From Tindallia californiensis (GTDB lineage Bacteria; Bacillota; Clostridia; Peptostreptococcales; Tindalliaceae): a stretch of DNA of 64,000 nucleotides. Positions 1 to 9,398 of the stretch are shown one piece after another; position 1 is the stretch's first letter; each line of letters begins with the position of its first letter. The stretch is from assembly GCF_900107405.1 (NCBI RefSeq), contig NZ_FNPV01000002.1:310001-374000 (forward strand), written 5' to 3'. A model generated the notes under the pieces. It did no database searches. It was not told where the DNA came from and saw only the letters and a list, made by a program, of their open reading frames with translations. The position numbers were made by a program, and so were the translations under genes.

Positions 1-662
<662 letters not shown>

Positions 663-688
663 ATTCCTAAAAAAAATATTTTAAAAGC

Positions 689-717
689 TTGACATTCATC
701 ATTTCCTCTGATACTAT
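689..717 (+). promoter_or_regulatory. sigma-A promoter of the M-box/mgtC transcript
   Basis: A perfect TTGACA at 689-694 is followed after exactly 17 bases by TACTAT at 712-717. This predicts a start near 724, about 20 bases before the M-box aptamer. The stretch 663-1022 is otherwise gene-free and holds this promoter, the riboswitch and its terminator. Confidence 0.75.
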
Positions 718-740
718 TCCTTTTGTATTAAAAAACAAAT

Positions 741-902
741 AATTCGTTAGGTGAGGCTCCTGAATGAACACAGGCTGCTGCCCAAAAATGTCCAGAGACG
801 CCAATGGGTAGAACAGGCAAGATCGGCTTAAGGTCTGCTTAAGGTAGCTGATTTCCCCGGGAAATCTACGTCATTCAGTGCTAAAACTCAGACGAGGAGT
901 TA
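741..902 (+). ncRNA. M-box (ykoK leader) Mg2+ riboswitch
   Basis: The leader carries the M-box core in order: TTCGTTAGGTGAGGCTCC, ACACAGGCTGCTGCCC, then AGACGCCAATGGGT, and a 3' CAGTGCTAAAACTCAGACGAG. This matches the magnesium-sensing ykoK leader family. The 5' TTCGT and the 3' ACGAG can close helix P1. It is followed by an intrinsic terminator and then mgtC and mgtE, the expected class of target. Known members fold on Mg2+ and let the terminator form, so expression should rise when magnesium is scarce. Boundaries are approximate. Confidence 0.93.
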
Positions 903-954
903 TCGTAATGCTACCCTTTTATTTCTAAAAAAGGATTTAGTTTTAGTGTGCATT

Positions 955-981
955 AAACGACTCTTCGGAGTCGTTTTTTTA
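955..981 (+). terminator. M-box expression-platform terminator
   Basis: AAACGACTC, loop TTCG, GAGTCGTTT and a continuing T-run form a 9-bp stem capped by a UUCG tetraloop about 50 bases after the aptamer and 42 bases before mgtC. It is the expected regulated terminator of the riboswitch. Confidence 0.9.
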
Positions 982-1022
982 TTTTATTTAATATCTTAAT
1001 AATCATCAAGGAGGTGCTGGAC

Positions 1023-1712
1023 ATGATTTGGGTAGATTTTACAATCAGACTTTTAGCTGCTTTATTACTGGGTACGATGATCGGAGCGGAGAGGCAATGG
1101 CGACAGCGAATGTCCAGTCTAAGAACCAATGCCTTAGTTTCTGTAGGAGCTGCTTTGTTTGTATTGTTGTCTGTGATGGTGGAACAAGAAGCCAGTCCTA
1201 CCAGAATAGCGGCTTCCGTTGTTTCAGGTATTGGATTTCTGGGCGGTGGCGTTATTCTGAGAGATGGCTTAAACATAAGAGGTCTCAATACAGCCGCCAC
1301 GCTCTGGTGTTCAGCCGCTGTAGGCGTCTTAGCCGGTAGTGGGTATCTCATCGCTGCTTCCATTGGAACTTTTATGATTTTACTTGCTAACATTGGTCTT
1401 CGCTTTCTTCAACGAACCATTGCTCGAGAACATCTGAATCGTGAAGAATTAGAATTACCCTATCGGCTTAGAATTATATGTCATGAAAAAGATGAAGGGC
1501 ATATAAGAGCCACGCTTCTGAACTTAATTAGCGAAGGTCCACTAGTAATGACTTCTCTTCAGAGTGAAGATGCCGAGTATGCCGGAAAAATTGAAGTCAA
1601 CGCTGATTTGCTGGCAAGTCAAGGGCAACGACAGTCCATAGAAAAAATAGTAAGTCAACTGAGTCTGGAGGAAACGGTTTCGCTCATAAGTTGGAAAGTC
1701 CTTACGGATTAA
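1023..1712 (+). CDS. mgtC: MgtC family protein
   Basis: Inner-membrane protein of the MgtC/SapB family. Members are induced by low Mg2+ and in several bacteria modulate the F-type ATPase or Mg2+ homeostasis rather than transporting Mg2+ themselves. The N-terminal two thirds hold about four membrane segments with the conserved GAERQWR, SLRTNALVSVG, GFLGGG and GLNTAATLWCSAAVG signatures. The last 80 or so residues are a soluble ACT-like domain. The ATG at 1023 is chosen because AAGGAGGT (1008-1015) sits 7 bases upstream; the in-frame GTG at 1014 lies inside that ribosome binding site. Length of 229 residues is normal. It lies directly behind the M-box terminator, so magnesium control is expected. 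Confidence 0.93.
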   Translation: MIWVDFTIRLLAALLLGTMIGAERQWRQRMSSLRTNALVSVGAALFVLLSVMVEQEASPTRIAASVVSGIGFLGGGVILRDGLNIRGLNTAATLWCSAAVGVLAGSGYLIAASIGTFMILLANIGLRFLQRTIAREHLNREELELPYRLRIICHEKDEGHIRATLLNLISEGPLVMTSLQSEDAEYAGKIEVNADLLASQGQRQSIEKIVSQLSLEETVSLISWKVLTD

Positions 1713-1759
1713 TCTAGGAATCGCTTACACTAAAATACTATTGAAAGGTGGTGGTGTTC

Positions 1760-1915
1760 ATGCTTTCCTTATCAATTGACCCCGACCCGCACTTATGCAC
1801 TTTATTACTATTAATAAGAAAAGAAAAAAGGAGTGTGATTCACAATGAAAAACATACTGGAAGCACTGAAGCTGATTCGGGAGTATTTGGACACCCGAAA
1901 CATGGAAAAACTTAA
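1760..1915 (+). CDS. candidate leader peptide of mgtE with a DPDP motif
   Basis: A 51-codon reading frame begins at ATG 1760, preceded by a good ribosome binding site (AAAGGTGGTG, 1744-1754). It reads MLSLSIDPDPHLCTLLLL and onward, and ends at TAA 1913, overlapping the first 71 bases of mgtE in another frame. The early Asp-Pro-Asp-Pro stretch resembles the acidic/proline run in the enterobacterial MgtL leader, where such sequences destabilise ribosomes at low Mg2+. Position between mgtC and mgtE supports a regulatory role, but its translation and function are inference; chance is possible. Confidence 0.4.
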   Translation: MLSLSIDPDPHLCTLLLLIRKEKRSVIHNEKHTGSTEADSGVFGHPKHGKT

Positions 1916-3215
1916 AGAACTCGTCAATGATTTGGATTCTTTTGATATGGCTGACATAATTGATGTCATGGATCCAGAGAAACAGGTCATTGTCTTTCGA
2001 ATGCTAAACAAAAACAAAGCATTGGAAGTATTTCACAACTTAGAGGTTAATGCTCAACAACAGCTATTAAAAGCTTTTACAGATGATCGAACAACCGAAT
2101 TGTTTCAGTCTTTGGAGCCAGACGATCGAGTTCAGCTGATGGAAGAATTGCCAGCCGTGGTAGTTAAAAAACTGGTTTCTTTATTAGATGAGGAAGATCG
2201 AAAAATCACCATGGATTTAATGGGTTATCCATCTGAAAGTGCTGGACGGATTATGACCCCTAAATATGTTCGAGTTTCTAAAAACATGACGATTCTACAA
2301 GCTACTGAAAAAGTTCGAGAAGCTGGTAAAGAAAGAGAGCGAGAAGCCATTACCGATATTTATGTAACCGATGATACCCGAAAAATCGAAGGAGCAATTA
2401 CCCTAAAGGACCTAATTATGGAAGAACCGAAAAGACTGGTAAAAGAAGTGATGAATGCAGATATCCGATGGGTTTCTACAGATACAGACCAAGAAGATGT
2501 CGCTAGAATGCTTCAAGACCGGGATCAGTTTTCGATTCCTGTCACAGACAAAGAAGAGCGATTAGTAGGTATTATCACTATCGACGACGCGATGGATATT
2601 CTGGAAGAAGAAACCACGGAGGATATTTATAATAAAGCGGGTTTGATCGATATTGCCAGTACAGAAACAGACCGAAGTCAACGGCTAGTAAGCGGCTCTA
2701 TGGTAGATGTTTTCAAAGTTCGTCTGCCCTTCCTGATAGTGACGTTGATCGGAGGCCTGATCGCCGGAGCTCTTATCGAAGGATTTGAAGAAGCTTTAGA
2801 GGCTATCGTAGCCATTGCTTTTTTCGTTCCTGTTGTCATGGATATGGGTGGGAATGTAGGGACCCAGTCTTCCACTATATTTTCCAGGGCTCTGGTCTTA
2901 GGACAAATCGATATGAGTGATTTTTTCAAACATTGGTTACGAGAAGTGAAAATCGGTCTTTCTATGGGTATTATAATGGGTGTCGTAGCCGCTTTTCTTG
3001 GAGGCCTTTGGCAGGGCTGGGATTTAGGTCTTGTAGTAGGAACTGCTTTGGCAGCTACCATGACCATTGCAACAGCACTCGGTTTTTTGATTCCGTACAT
3101 TCTTTATAAAAGTGGCTTTGATCAGGCAGCCGGATCCGATCCTTTCATCACTACCATCAAAGATATTTCCGGTCTTCTTATTTATTTCTTTTTAGCCTCT
3201 ACTTTTTTACTATAA
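1845..3215 (+). CDS. mgtE: magnesium transporter MgtE
   Basis: Homodimeric Mg2+ channel of the cytoplasmic membrane. Residues 1-125 form the helical N domain, about 130-255 a pair of CBS domains (MTPKYVRV, then FSIPVTDKEERLVGIIT), and about 285-455 the five-helix pore. The pore signature GGNVGTQSSTIFSRALVLGQI-like stretch and the terminal SDPFITTIKDISGLLIYF segment, which carries the Mg2+-binding aspartate, are intact. N and CBS domains gate the pore by sensing cytosolic Mg2+. At 456 residues it is full length. The start has an AAAAGGAG site 12 bases upstream. It follows mgtC with no terminator between, so the M-box probably controls both; the small DPDP frame adds a possible second layer. 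Confidence 0.97.
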   Translation: MKNILEALKLIREYLDTRNMEKLKELVNDLDSFDMADIIDVMDPEKQVIVFRMLNKNKALEVFHNLEVNAQQQLLKAFTDDRTTELFQSLEPDDRVQLMEELPAVVVKKLVSLLDEEDRKITMDLMGYPSESAGRIMTPKYVRVSKNMTILQATEKVREAGKEREREAITDIYVTDDTRKIEGAITLKDLIMEEPKRLVKEVMNADIRWVSTDTDQEDVARMLQDRDQFSIPVTDKEERLVGIITIDDAMDILEEETTEDIYNKAGLIDIASTETDRSQRLVSGSMVDVFKVRLPFLIVTLIGGLIAGALIEGFEEALEAIVAIAFFVPVVMDMGGNVGTQSSTIFSRALVLGQIDMSDFFKHWLREVKIGLSMGIIMGVVAAFLGGLWQGWDLGLVVGTALAATMTIATALGFLIPYILYKSGFDQAAGSDPFITTIKDISGLLIYFFLASTFLL

Positions 3216-3224
3216 ACGAGATTC

Positions 3225-3263
3225 CTTATCTTCTGGCAGAGTTTTGCTCCAACAGAAGATAAG
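3225..3263. terminator. possible terminator hairpin between mgtE and the convergent PLP-enzyme gene
   Basis: CTTATCTTCTG (3225-3235) and CAGAAGATAAG (3253-3263) form a perfect 11-bp stem with a 17-base loop between two convergent genes. There is no T-run on either side, so termination is plausible but unproven. Confidence 0.45.
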
Positions 3264-3296
3264 GGTATGCTCTCTATCAGTAGATTGTCTAAGCGG

Positions 3297-4421
3297 TTAG
3301 AACTTTTGGTGTTTATCAGATTTCAATCCAGCACCACACATCGGTATTAGGCAGTCTTTTAGTGGTCCATTTATTTCAATATATTTCAGATAGGCTGCAT
3401 AGGTAGCCGCCGTAGTGTGTTCAACATAAATCCCTTTTTTTGCTAAAGCATTTCTTGCTTCTAAAATGCGGTGCTCCGGTGCTGTTACTACTTCTATCTT
3501 ATGATGATAAATAGATGCTAGTATTTCTTTACCTCTCATTGGAGCACCAATAGCAATCCCCTCTGCTAAAGTAGACGTAGGGTTTAACAAAATGGCTTCT
3601 TTTTCCTTTGTGATCGTTGCCCGATAAATAGGTGCACAGTTTTCACTCTGCACAGCAATGATCTTTGGCATCTCTTTAATAGCCTCGCTTTCTATAAACT
3701 CCTTCAACGCTTTGACTACTCCAATAAATAAAGTTCCATTCCCTAAGGGTATAAAAATGGTCTCTGGTATTCTCCCCAGTTGTTCATAAACTTCATAAAT
3801 ATAGGTTTTTGTTCCTTCGAAGAAAAACGGATTATAGACATGACTGGCATAGTGTACTTCTGCTTCTTTGACTTTTTTTCTGCACGCATCAGCACAACGA
3901 TCCCTGTTTCCCGGAACTATTCGAACCTTAGCTCCATGTGATTGAATCATGCTTATCTTTTGTTGGGATGTTCCTTCCGGAACAAAAATTTCACAGGCAA
4001 TACCTGCTTTTCCACTATATGCCGCCACACTGTTTCCGGCATTTCCACTGCTATCTTGCACTACGGATTCAATTCCTATTTTTTTCGCATGAGCTATCAT
4101 TACAGCCGCACCTCTATCCTTAAAAGATAGCGTAGGCATGAAATAATCCATTTTCATTTTTACATTTTCATTTAATGAAATAATAGGTGTCATTCCTTCT
4201 CCTAAACTAATCTGCTGCCAAGTCTCTCCCTCTATCGGCATAAATGCCCGATAGCGAAAAATATTCCAGCATTGTGTATCAATAAGAGAAAGATGAAATT
4301 TAGGTGGTCGATAATCAATATTCCAAAGGCCGCCACAGATACAGGTTGATTTCAACGTATCTACTGGCACCTTTCTGTCACATTGGTAACAAGAAAAAGC
4401 AATTTCCCCATGTTGCTTCAA
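3297..4421 (-). CDS. threonine-synthase-like PLP-dependent enzyme with N-terminal zinc ribbon
   Basis: Fold-type II pyridoxal-phosphate enzyme related to threonine synthase and other TrpB-like enzymes. Residues 1-35 form a small zinc ribbon with paired cysteines (CYQC, then CICG). The PLP lysine lies in LSFKDRGAAVM (about residue 100), followed by SSGNAGNSVAAY, the phosphate loop PLGNGTLF and a terminal CGAGLKSD. At 374 residues it is normal for zinc-ribbon threonine-synthase-like proteins; the exact substrate cannot be read from sequence. It starts at TTG 4421 with AGGAGGT 8 bases upstream; no in-frame ATG exists at the 5' end. It is last in a minus-strand run after the helicase and NUDIX genes. 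Its 5' end and upstream region are duplicated near 9.4 kb. Confidence 0.85.
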   Translation of the reverse strand: MKQHGEIAFSCYQCDRKVPVDTLKSTCICGGLWNIDYRPPKFHLSLIDTQCWNIFRYRAFMPIEGETWQQISLGEGMTPIISLNENVKMKMDYFMPTLSFKDRGAAVMIAHAKKIGIESVVQDSSGNAGNSVAAYSGKAGIACEIFVPEGTSQQKISMIQSHGAKVRIVPGNRDRCADACRKKVKEAEVHYASHVYNPFFFEGTKTYIYEVYEQLGRIPETIFIPLGNGTLFIGVVKALKEFIESEAIKEMPKIIAVQSENCAPIYRATITKEKEAILLNPTSTLAEGIAIGAPMRGKEILASIYHHKIEVVTAPEHRILEARNALAKKGIYVEHTTAATYAAYLKYIEINGPLKDCLIPMCGAGLKSDKHQKF

Positions 4422-4464
4422 TGAGCATACCTCCTATTTTCCTAAAGAAAGTTCATTGCTAACG
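4353..4464. repeat. 112-bp repeat, copy A (5' end of the PLP-enzyme gene)
   Basis: These 112 bases match 9330-9441 without gaps and with about nine substitutions (about 92 percent identity). Copy A covers the first 23 codons of the threonine-synthase-like gene, its start, ribosome binding site and about 43 bases of upstream DNA. Both copies lie in the same orientation about 5 kb apart. Confidence 0.95.
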
Positions 4465-4531
4465 AGATTCCTTCCTGCATCCTATTAATCGTTGACATGC
4501 CACATTCACTTCTCTACCTTTATTGTTCGAA

Positions 4532-4918
4532 TTAGTCTGTGTTTATAAGATTCTCAATCATCGGCAAATCCGCCGGAGCCATGAGATAATCCAACAGCTC
4601 TTCCGCAGCAACCCAAGCCATCCGGTCGTGTTCCTTCAGTTGAATATCACCGGAAAGAAGAGCAGTTTCGTAAAGCATCAAGTGAACGGTAAAAGTATCG
4701 TAAGTATGAGTGGTCTCCCCCAGCTGTTTTCCCACTTCAACCGTTATATTCATTTCTTCTTTCAATTCCCGTTTCAAGCTTTCCTCCGGGCTCTCATTTT
4801 CTTCAATCTTTCCTCCTGGAAATTCCCAGTAGCCAGCCAAATTTTTTCCTGGCGGGCGGCGAGCAATGAGGATTTTATTGGATTCGTTTCTGAGAATGGC
4901 TGCGGTTACATGGATCAT
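4532..4918 (-). CDS. mutT: NUDIX hydrolase, MutT-like 8-oxo-dGTP diphosphatase
   Basis: Small pyrophosphohydrolase that probably sanitises oxidised nucleoside triphosphates such as 8-oxo-dGTP. The Nudix box is complete: GGKIEENESPEESLKREL followed by KEEMNI (about residues 36-59), fitting GX5EX7REUXEEXGU. WEFPGG just before the box is typical of MutT. Length of 128 residues is normal. It lies 44 bases downstream of the frameshifted helicase gene on the same strand, probably cotranscribed, which links the pair to nucleic-acid maintenance. The exact nucleotide substrate is inferred from family. Confidence 0.88.
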   Translation of the reverse strand: MIHVTAAILRNESNKILIARRPPGKNLAGYWEFPGGKIEENESPEESLKRELKEEMNITVEVGKQLGETTHTYDTFTVHLMLYETALLSGDIQLKEHDRMAWVAAEELLDYLMAPADLPMIENLINTD

Positions 4919-4962
4919 CGGGATGGCTCCTTTTCTAGGTTATTTGCTTTAACATAAAAAAC

Positions 4963-7668
4963 CTACAATATATTCTTATTTGCTTTCGGTAGAAAGTACG
5001 GAGGTATTTCTTCTTTCAACCGCCATACAAAACTCATAGGTGCTTCACCGGAATGTTCCACATAATCAGCTCTTCCAAGAAAAACAAAAGCCATTGGGTA
5101 CCCATTTTCTTTTTTTGACTCGCGAGCAAAAAGGACAATGTGATTTCCTTTTTCTTGATGACTAATATATCTTTTTGCTGTCGCATGATGTGATCGTGTT
5201 CTGCTCTGGGTTTGCCAGTGGAATAGTATTTCATTTATGGCATAATCTTCATAAAGTGTCGAAGGCGAAAAGTCTTTTTCTGACTTATTCAGCGTAATCA
5301 AAAACAAATCTGTTTGAAGGTCATCGAAATGCTTTACTCCTTCTCGAAAAGCTGGACACTTTTCATTGTTGTAATAACCAAAAGCTGCCAAAATCTGACT
5401 GGTAGAGTATCTTGCATGTACCTTTAACGGACAATCAAAACCCAACACATGGTCAATTTCCACAATTTTAACATCTTCATATAATGCATCTACTAACTCT
5501 CTCATTTCTTTGTTAACTAAATCATCCTTAAAAAGCGCTTCGACTCCTTCGTATAAGCTCTCAAATCCTTCTTTAAGAGGTGTTTGATGAAAGAAACTAT
5601 AAAAAACCATCGCAACTTCTTTCTCATGCTTTTCGTGACGAAGGATAGATCTATCTTCCAGTGCATTGTCGATGAACGTTAGAAAGCTTGCAGAATCTAT
5701 GTGAAAAAAGGCACTAAATCGTTTTTTGTTGTTCATTAGTTCCTCAAAATCACTTTTTCTCGATGGAAGATCTAAAGCTTCTTCCTTCATTCGAGTAAAA
5801 ATACGATTTTTCGTTCCACTACCACCATAAAAGTCTACCATCCTCAACTGATAATGGTTCAGAAAGTTCTTTAGGGTTAAGGTTTTTCCGGTATCTTCTT
5901 CGAAAAATTTCATCTGAGTGATCAATGATAAACGATTCCGAGCCATGTTATTTATATTCCGAAGCACGTATTTCTTCGCCTGCTTTTCAAGCTGTATGTA
6001 GCATCCTCTTGGCAATTTCGAAAAGCCATTTTCCAGATAATACTTGACCGAGTGTTTGGTTTTTCCAATAAGTGCCCGAAATTTTTCTTCAAAATTATAA
6101 TTTTTATGGGCCTGTCCTACAAAGTCCAATACGGTTAGACATTCTTTTCCATCTGCTAACCGAAGCCCACGGCCTAGCTGTTGAAGAAATACCGTTAAAC
6201 TTTCTGTCGGGCGAAGAAATAACACAGTATTGAGCTCAGGCAAATCAACACCTTCATTGTATAAGTCTACTGCAAAAATAAACTTGATATCTCCTCTTAG
6301 CAGTTCTTTTTGCACATTTCTTCGTTCTTCTTTTTCTACCTGTGCATAAAGAGCCTTAGAAGCTATTCCAGCTTCATTAAACTTGTTTGCCATATACTTG
6401 GCATGCTCGATACTGACACAAAAGCCTAATCCAATAATCTCCTCTATATTCGTAACATACCGATCTAAACTCCGAAGTATCTCCCGAACACGTACATCAT
6501 CTCCAATTAGAACACTTTCCATTTCTGCAACATCATACCCACCACGCTGCCATTTTAGCTGAGAATAATCAATGGTATCTGAAACAGCAAAGTACTGAAA
6601 TGGCGATAATAATTTTCGATCAATAGCTTCTGGCAACCTCATTTCACTGGCTATACGGTCGTCAAAATATTCCAAAACGTTTTTCCCGTCCATCCTTTCC
6701 GGAGTAGCTGTAAGCCCAAGCAGAATGGAAGGGTTATAATGGTTTAAGAGGTCTTGATAGGTTTTAGCCGCTGCACGATGGAATTCGTCAACAATAATAA
6801 AGTCATAATAACAACTACTGGTTCTATTTATCATTTCCCTGCTGTTAAAACTCTGTATGCTGATGAAAAGATGGTCCATTTGTTCCGCCTGATTTCCCGC
6901 CACGTGTAAGTCACCAAAATCCGGTTCTCTCAGGATTTGCCGAAAGGTCTGCATACTTTGCCTTAAGATCTCTTCACGATGAGCTACAAATAGTAGCTTG
7001 TTAGCTCCAGGGTTTTGTTTATAAAACCGTTTATAATCAAAAGCAGCTATCACTGTTTTACCGACACCCGTAGCGGCTACCAACAAATTTCGGTAGCAAT
7101 TATGAATATCTCTCTCCGCTTGAAGTTCTTCAAGGATCTCTTTTTGATATGGGTAAGGGGTGATGGTTAGAAAGCTCATCCATCCCGCTTTTTCAGATCT
7201 TTTCGATTGACTTAGTGCCTCTTTTAGCTGTTGGCGATGGCTATCTTCTTCTACGTTAAAATGAGTGAATTCATTATCATTCCAATAACTTTCAAAGGTA
7301 GCTTCACATTTTTTAATAATATCAAAGGAGTCTTTTTCAGTTACTTTCAGATTCCATTCTAAACCAGAAGTTAACGCTGGATTAGATACATTGGATGAAC
7401 CAATATATACCGTTGAAAACCCAGTTTCTCGTTGAAACATATAGGATTTTGCATGGAGCCGAGTTCTTTCGGTATCATAGGATATCTTTATTTCGGTGTT
7501 GGGTAATTTACTTAATGCTTCAACCGCCTTGTAGTCTGTAGCTTCCATGTAAGAAGTTGTAATAACTCGCAGTTTCCCACCACGATTTGCAAAGGTCTTC
7601 AACTCATCCATTAAACACCTTAAGCCGCTCCATTTAATAAAGGATACCAAGCCAATCAATGGCATCAC
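4963..7668 (-). pseudogene. SF2 helicase with PLD nuclease-like and DUF3427 domains, main part of a frameshifted gene
   Basis: This frame carries most of a large PLD-helicase-DUF3427 protein. It opens with a phospholipase-D-like module whose HAKSY and GSSN motifs mark the HKD site (about residues 72-95). Next comes a DEAD/DEAH-type helicase: Walker A TGVGKT, DEFH box, TATPER, and motif [10 protein letters not shown]. The DUF3427 region fills the last 350 residues. The N terminus lies in a different frame at 7634-8140: that frame ends in [14 protein letters not shown] while this one begins with [10 protein letters not shown], and family members run continuously through this point. One extra base near 7647-7657 explains the break. 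The ATG at 7668 is therefore not a natural start. The rest of the frame is intact, so a recent mutation, recoding or a sequencing error are all possible. Confidence 0.85.
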
Positions 7669-8140
7669 TTGAAAGGATTTCCTTCTTTAATTCTTCCATT
7701 ATGTTTGGCTCGTAATGCGAACCTGTAAACAGTGAGCTCTCGGAAATGGGTGTTACTGGTCGAATTTCTTTGCGTTCACTTAACCCAGCAGGATGGTTGA
7801 GTTTTTCGTATACAGAAGTAAGGATTTCTCCCTGCTCCCAGATCTTTAGCTCTTCAAATTCCTCTTCCGGAAGTGCATCAGCCAACTGATCAATGATTTC
7901 GTTGCACAGCTTCACCTGCAATGCCAAGGAATCATCTTCACGATTATCCTTATCCCGTACATGATGAAGGGCTTTTCGCGTTACCTCATAAATATAAGCT
8001 GCCAGTTTTTTTCTCCCTTCTTCGACATCAATGGTTTCGATATTTATATAATAAGCGTCTGGATCCTTCTTTTGCAGAAGATCTAACGCATCATGTATTT
8101 TTTTCGTTATCACTTGTTCGTAGATTCCTTGTTTTAGCAT
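7634..8140 (-). pseudogene. N-terminal fragment of the frameshifted PLD/helicase/DUF3427 gene
   Basis: 168 residues starting MLKQGIYEQVITKKI at ATG 8140, with an AGGATGGTG ribosome binding site about 5 bases upstream. Both the beginning and the [13 protein letters not shown] end match what is expected of the N-terminal region of PLD-helicase-DUF3427 proteins. The frame runs into TAA at 7634-7636 just after the likely single-base insertion. The intact protein would have about 1050 residues. Proteins of this architecture are found in DNA repair and anti-phage neighbourhoods; the role here is inference. Confidence 0.82.
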
Positions 8141-8350
8141 GGGTTCACCATCCTGATTGGTTAATAGCTAGGGTAATAGCTTCGCTTGAGTCCATAGTAG
8201 AGATCTACGTATCCCATTATAATTCAAGCTTCAAAAAGTGATGTTCTTTAGGTTTAATCTCATCAAGGCTGACCACCCTTTTCCTCGGGTCAGGCATTGA
8301 GCATTCCATGATGTGAAAAAAGCCAATCCACCTCCTGTTCAGCAGGTTTT

Positions 8351-9298
8351 TTACCCAAAATTACGAAGCATTAATTCACTGGGATGTGGATTTAAGTAGC
8401 GTTGTTTTATTAAATATTCCTTTTCATATTTTCTAATGAAATGGTTTAAAAGGGTCAGGGGAACCACTAATGGCACCTCTCTTCGGTGATAACGTTCCAC
8501 AAGCTCCAACACCTCTTGCTTTTCCCAAGGGCTCAACTCTTTTTTAAAGTACCCTAGGATATGGTGTAAAACATTGGTATTTTTTTTCACCGTGGCATGG
8601 AAAGTAAGACCTTCTAAGTATTCTTTTTCAAACTTTGCAAACAACTCCTCTTTTGGAATAGTACTTCCAAGAGCCGTTATCTTTCCAAGGGTTTTATAGT
8701 GCTCTACACTGTGGGCCATCATCAGCATTTTTTCTCTTGTGTGGTATTCGACAAGTTCTCCTACACTGGGATCTTTTTTTAAGAACTCCTTCCATCGGTG
8801 ATGGGCAAAGACTCTTACGATAAAATTTTCCCTTAAATGAGGGTCGTTCAGTCTTCCGTCCTCCTCAGCAGGGATGTTTGGGAAAGCCTTTTTATAGGCT
8901 GCAGCGAACATTCCACTTCCCTTACCAATAGGATTTCCGTTTTCATGGTAAATTTTCACACGATAAAGCCCGGAGCTTGGAGAATCTTTCTTAAAAATAA
9001 AACCATGAAGCTCTTTTTTCTCTAGCATGGGGAGTTTTTTGTCAATATAGGATTTCATCATCGGAGTCTTATCCACCCCGGTTTTGTTAGTCAAAAGCCT
9101 ATGATTCTCTTCGTCTCCTACAAGACGCATTGCCTCTCTTGGAGTAGGCATTCCGGATTCCTGTTCAGGGCATACAGGGTAATACTCAAAGTATTCCCCT
9201 AAAACATCCCTGACATACCGATCCAGCTTATGACCTCCGTCATATCGCACAGATTCTCCTAAAAGACAGGTGCTAACTCCGACATTAATTTTCGACAT
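8351..9298 (-). CDS. DUF523-DUF1722 (YbgA) fusion protein, TudS-related
   Basis: Residues 1-150 or so are a DUF523 domain, the family of the iron-sulfur thiouracil desulfurase TudS. Residues 160-315 are a DUF1722 (YbgA) domain of unknown role. The first two family cysteines are visible in VSTCLLG and YPVCPE. The third position, usually SPSCG in DUF523 proteins, reads SPSSG here, so assembly of a three-cysteine [4Fe-4S] site is doubtful. The start ATG 9298 has a perfect AAGGAGGT 8 bases upstream. The 3' end of a 37-codon zinc-ribbon fragment overlaps the start codon. Desulfurase activity should not be assumed. Confidence 0.85.
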   Translation of the reverse strand: MSKINVGVSTCLLGESVRYDGGHKLDRYVRDVLGEYFEYYPVCPEQESGMPTPREAMRLVGDEENHRLLTNKTGVDKTPMMKSYIDKKLPMLEKKELHGFIFKKDSPSSGLYRVKIYHENGNPIGKGSGMFAAAYKKAFPNIPAEEDGRLNDPHLRENFIVRVFAHHRWKEFLKKDPSVGELVEYHTREKMLMMAHSVEHYKTLGKITALGSTIPKEELFAKFEKEYLEGLTFHATVKKNTNVLHHILGYFKKELSPWEKQEVLELVERYHRREVPLVVPLTLLNHFIRKYEKEYLIKQRYLNPHPSELMLRNFG

Positions 9299-9398
9299 GT
9301 TCTTTTACCTCCTTCCCAACTCGTCCCTCCAACGTTTCTACCGGCATCTTTCTGTCACATTGGTAACAAGAAAAAGCAATTTTCCCATGCTGTTTCAA
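9285..9398 (-). pseudogene. truncated duplicate of the PLP-enzyme 5' end (37 codons)
   Basis: Starting from the equivalent TTG (9398), this frame reads MKQHGKIAFSCYQCDRKMPV and then diverges to ETLEGRVGKEVKEHVEN, ending at TAA 9285-9287, inside the first codons of the DUF523 gene. The first 23 codons match the intact gene at 4421 with only conservative changes (E6K, V18M, D21E), and one zinc-ribbon CxxC survives. The ribosome binding site is weakened to GGGGT. It is a remnant of duplication, but the open frame overlapping the next start could still couple translation. Confidence 0.6.

Noticed and set aside
8262-8290. Hairpin-like CTGACC/GGTCAG upstream of the helicase gene
   Set aside because: The stem is only 6 bp with no T-run or conserved aptamer sequence, so neither a terminator nor a riboswitch can be supported.
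8300-8350. Possible terminator after the DUF523-DUF1722 gene
   Set aside because: The CCTG/CAGG stem is only 4 bp and the T-run is displaced; not convincing.
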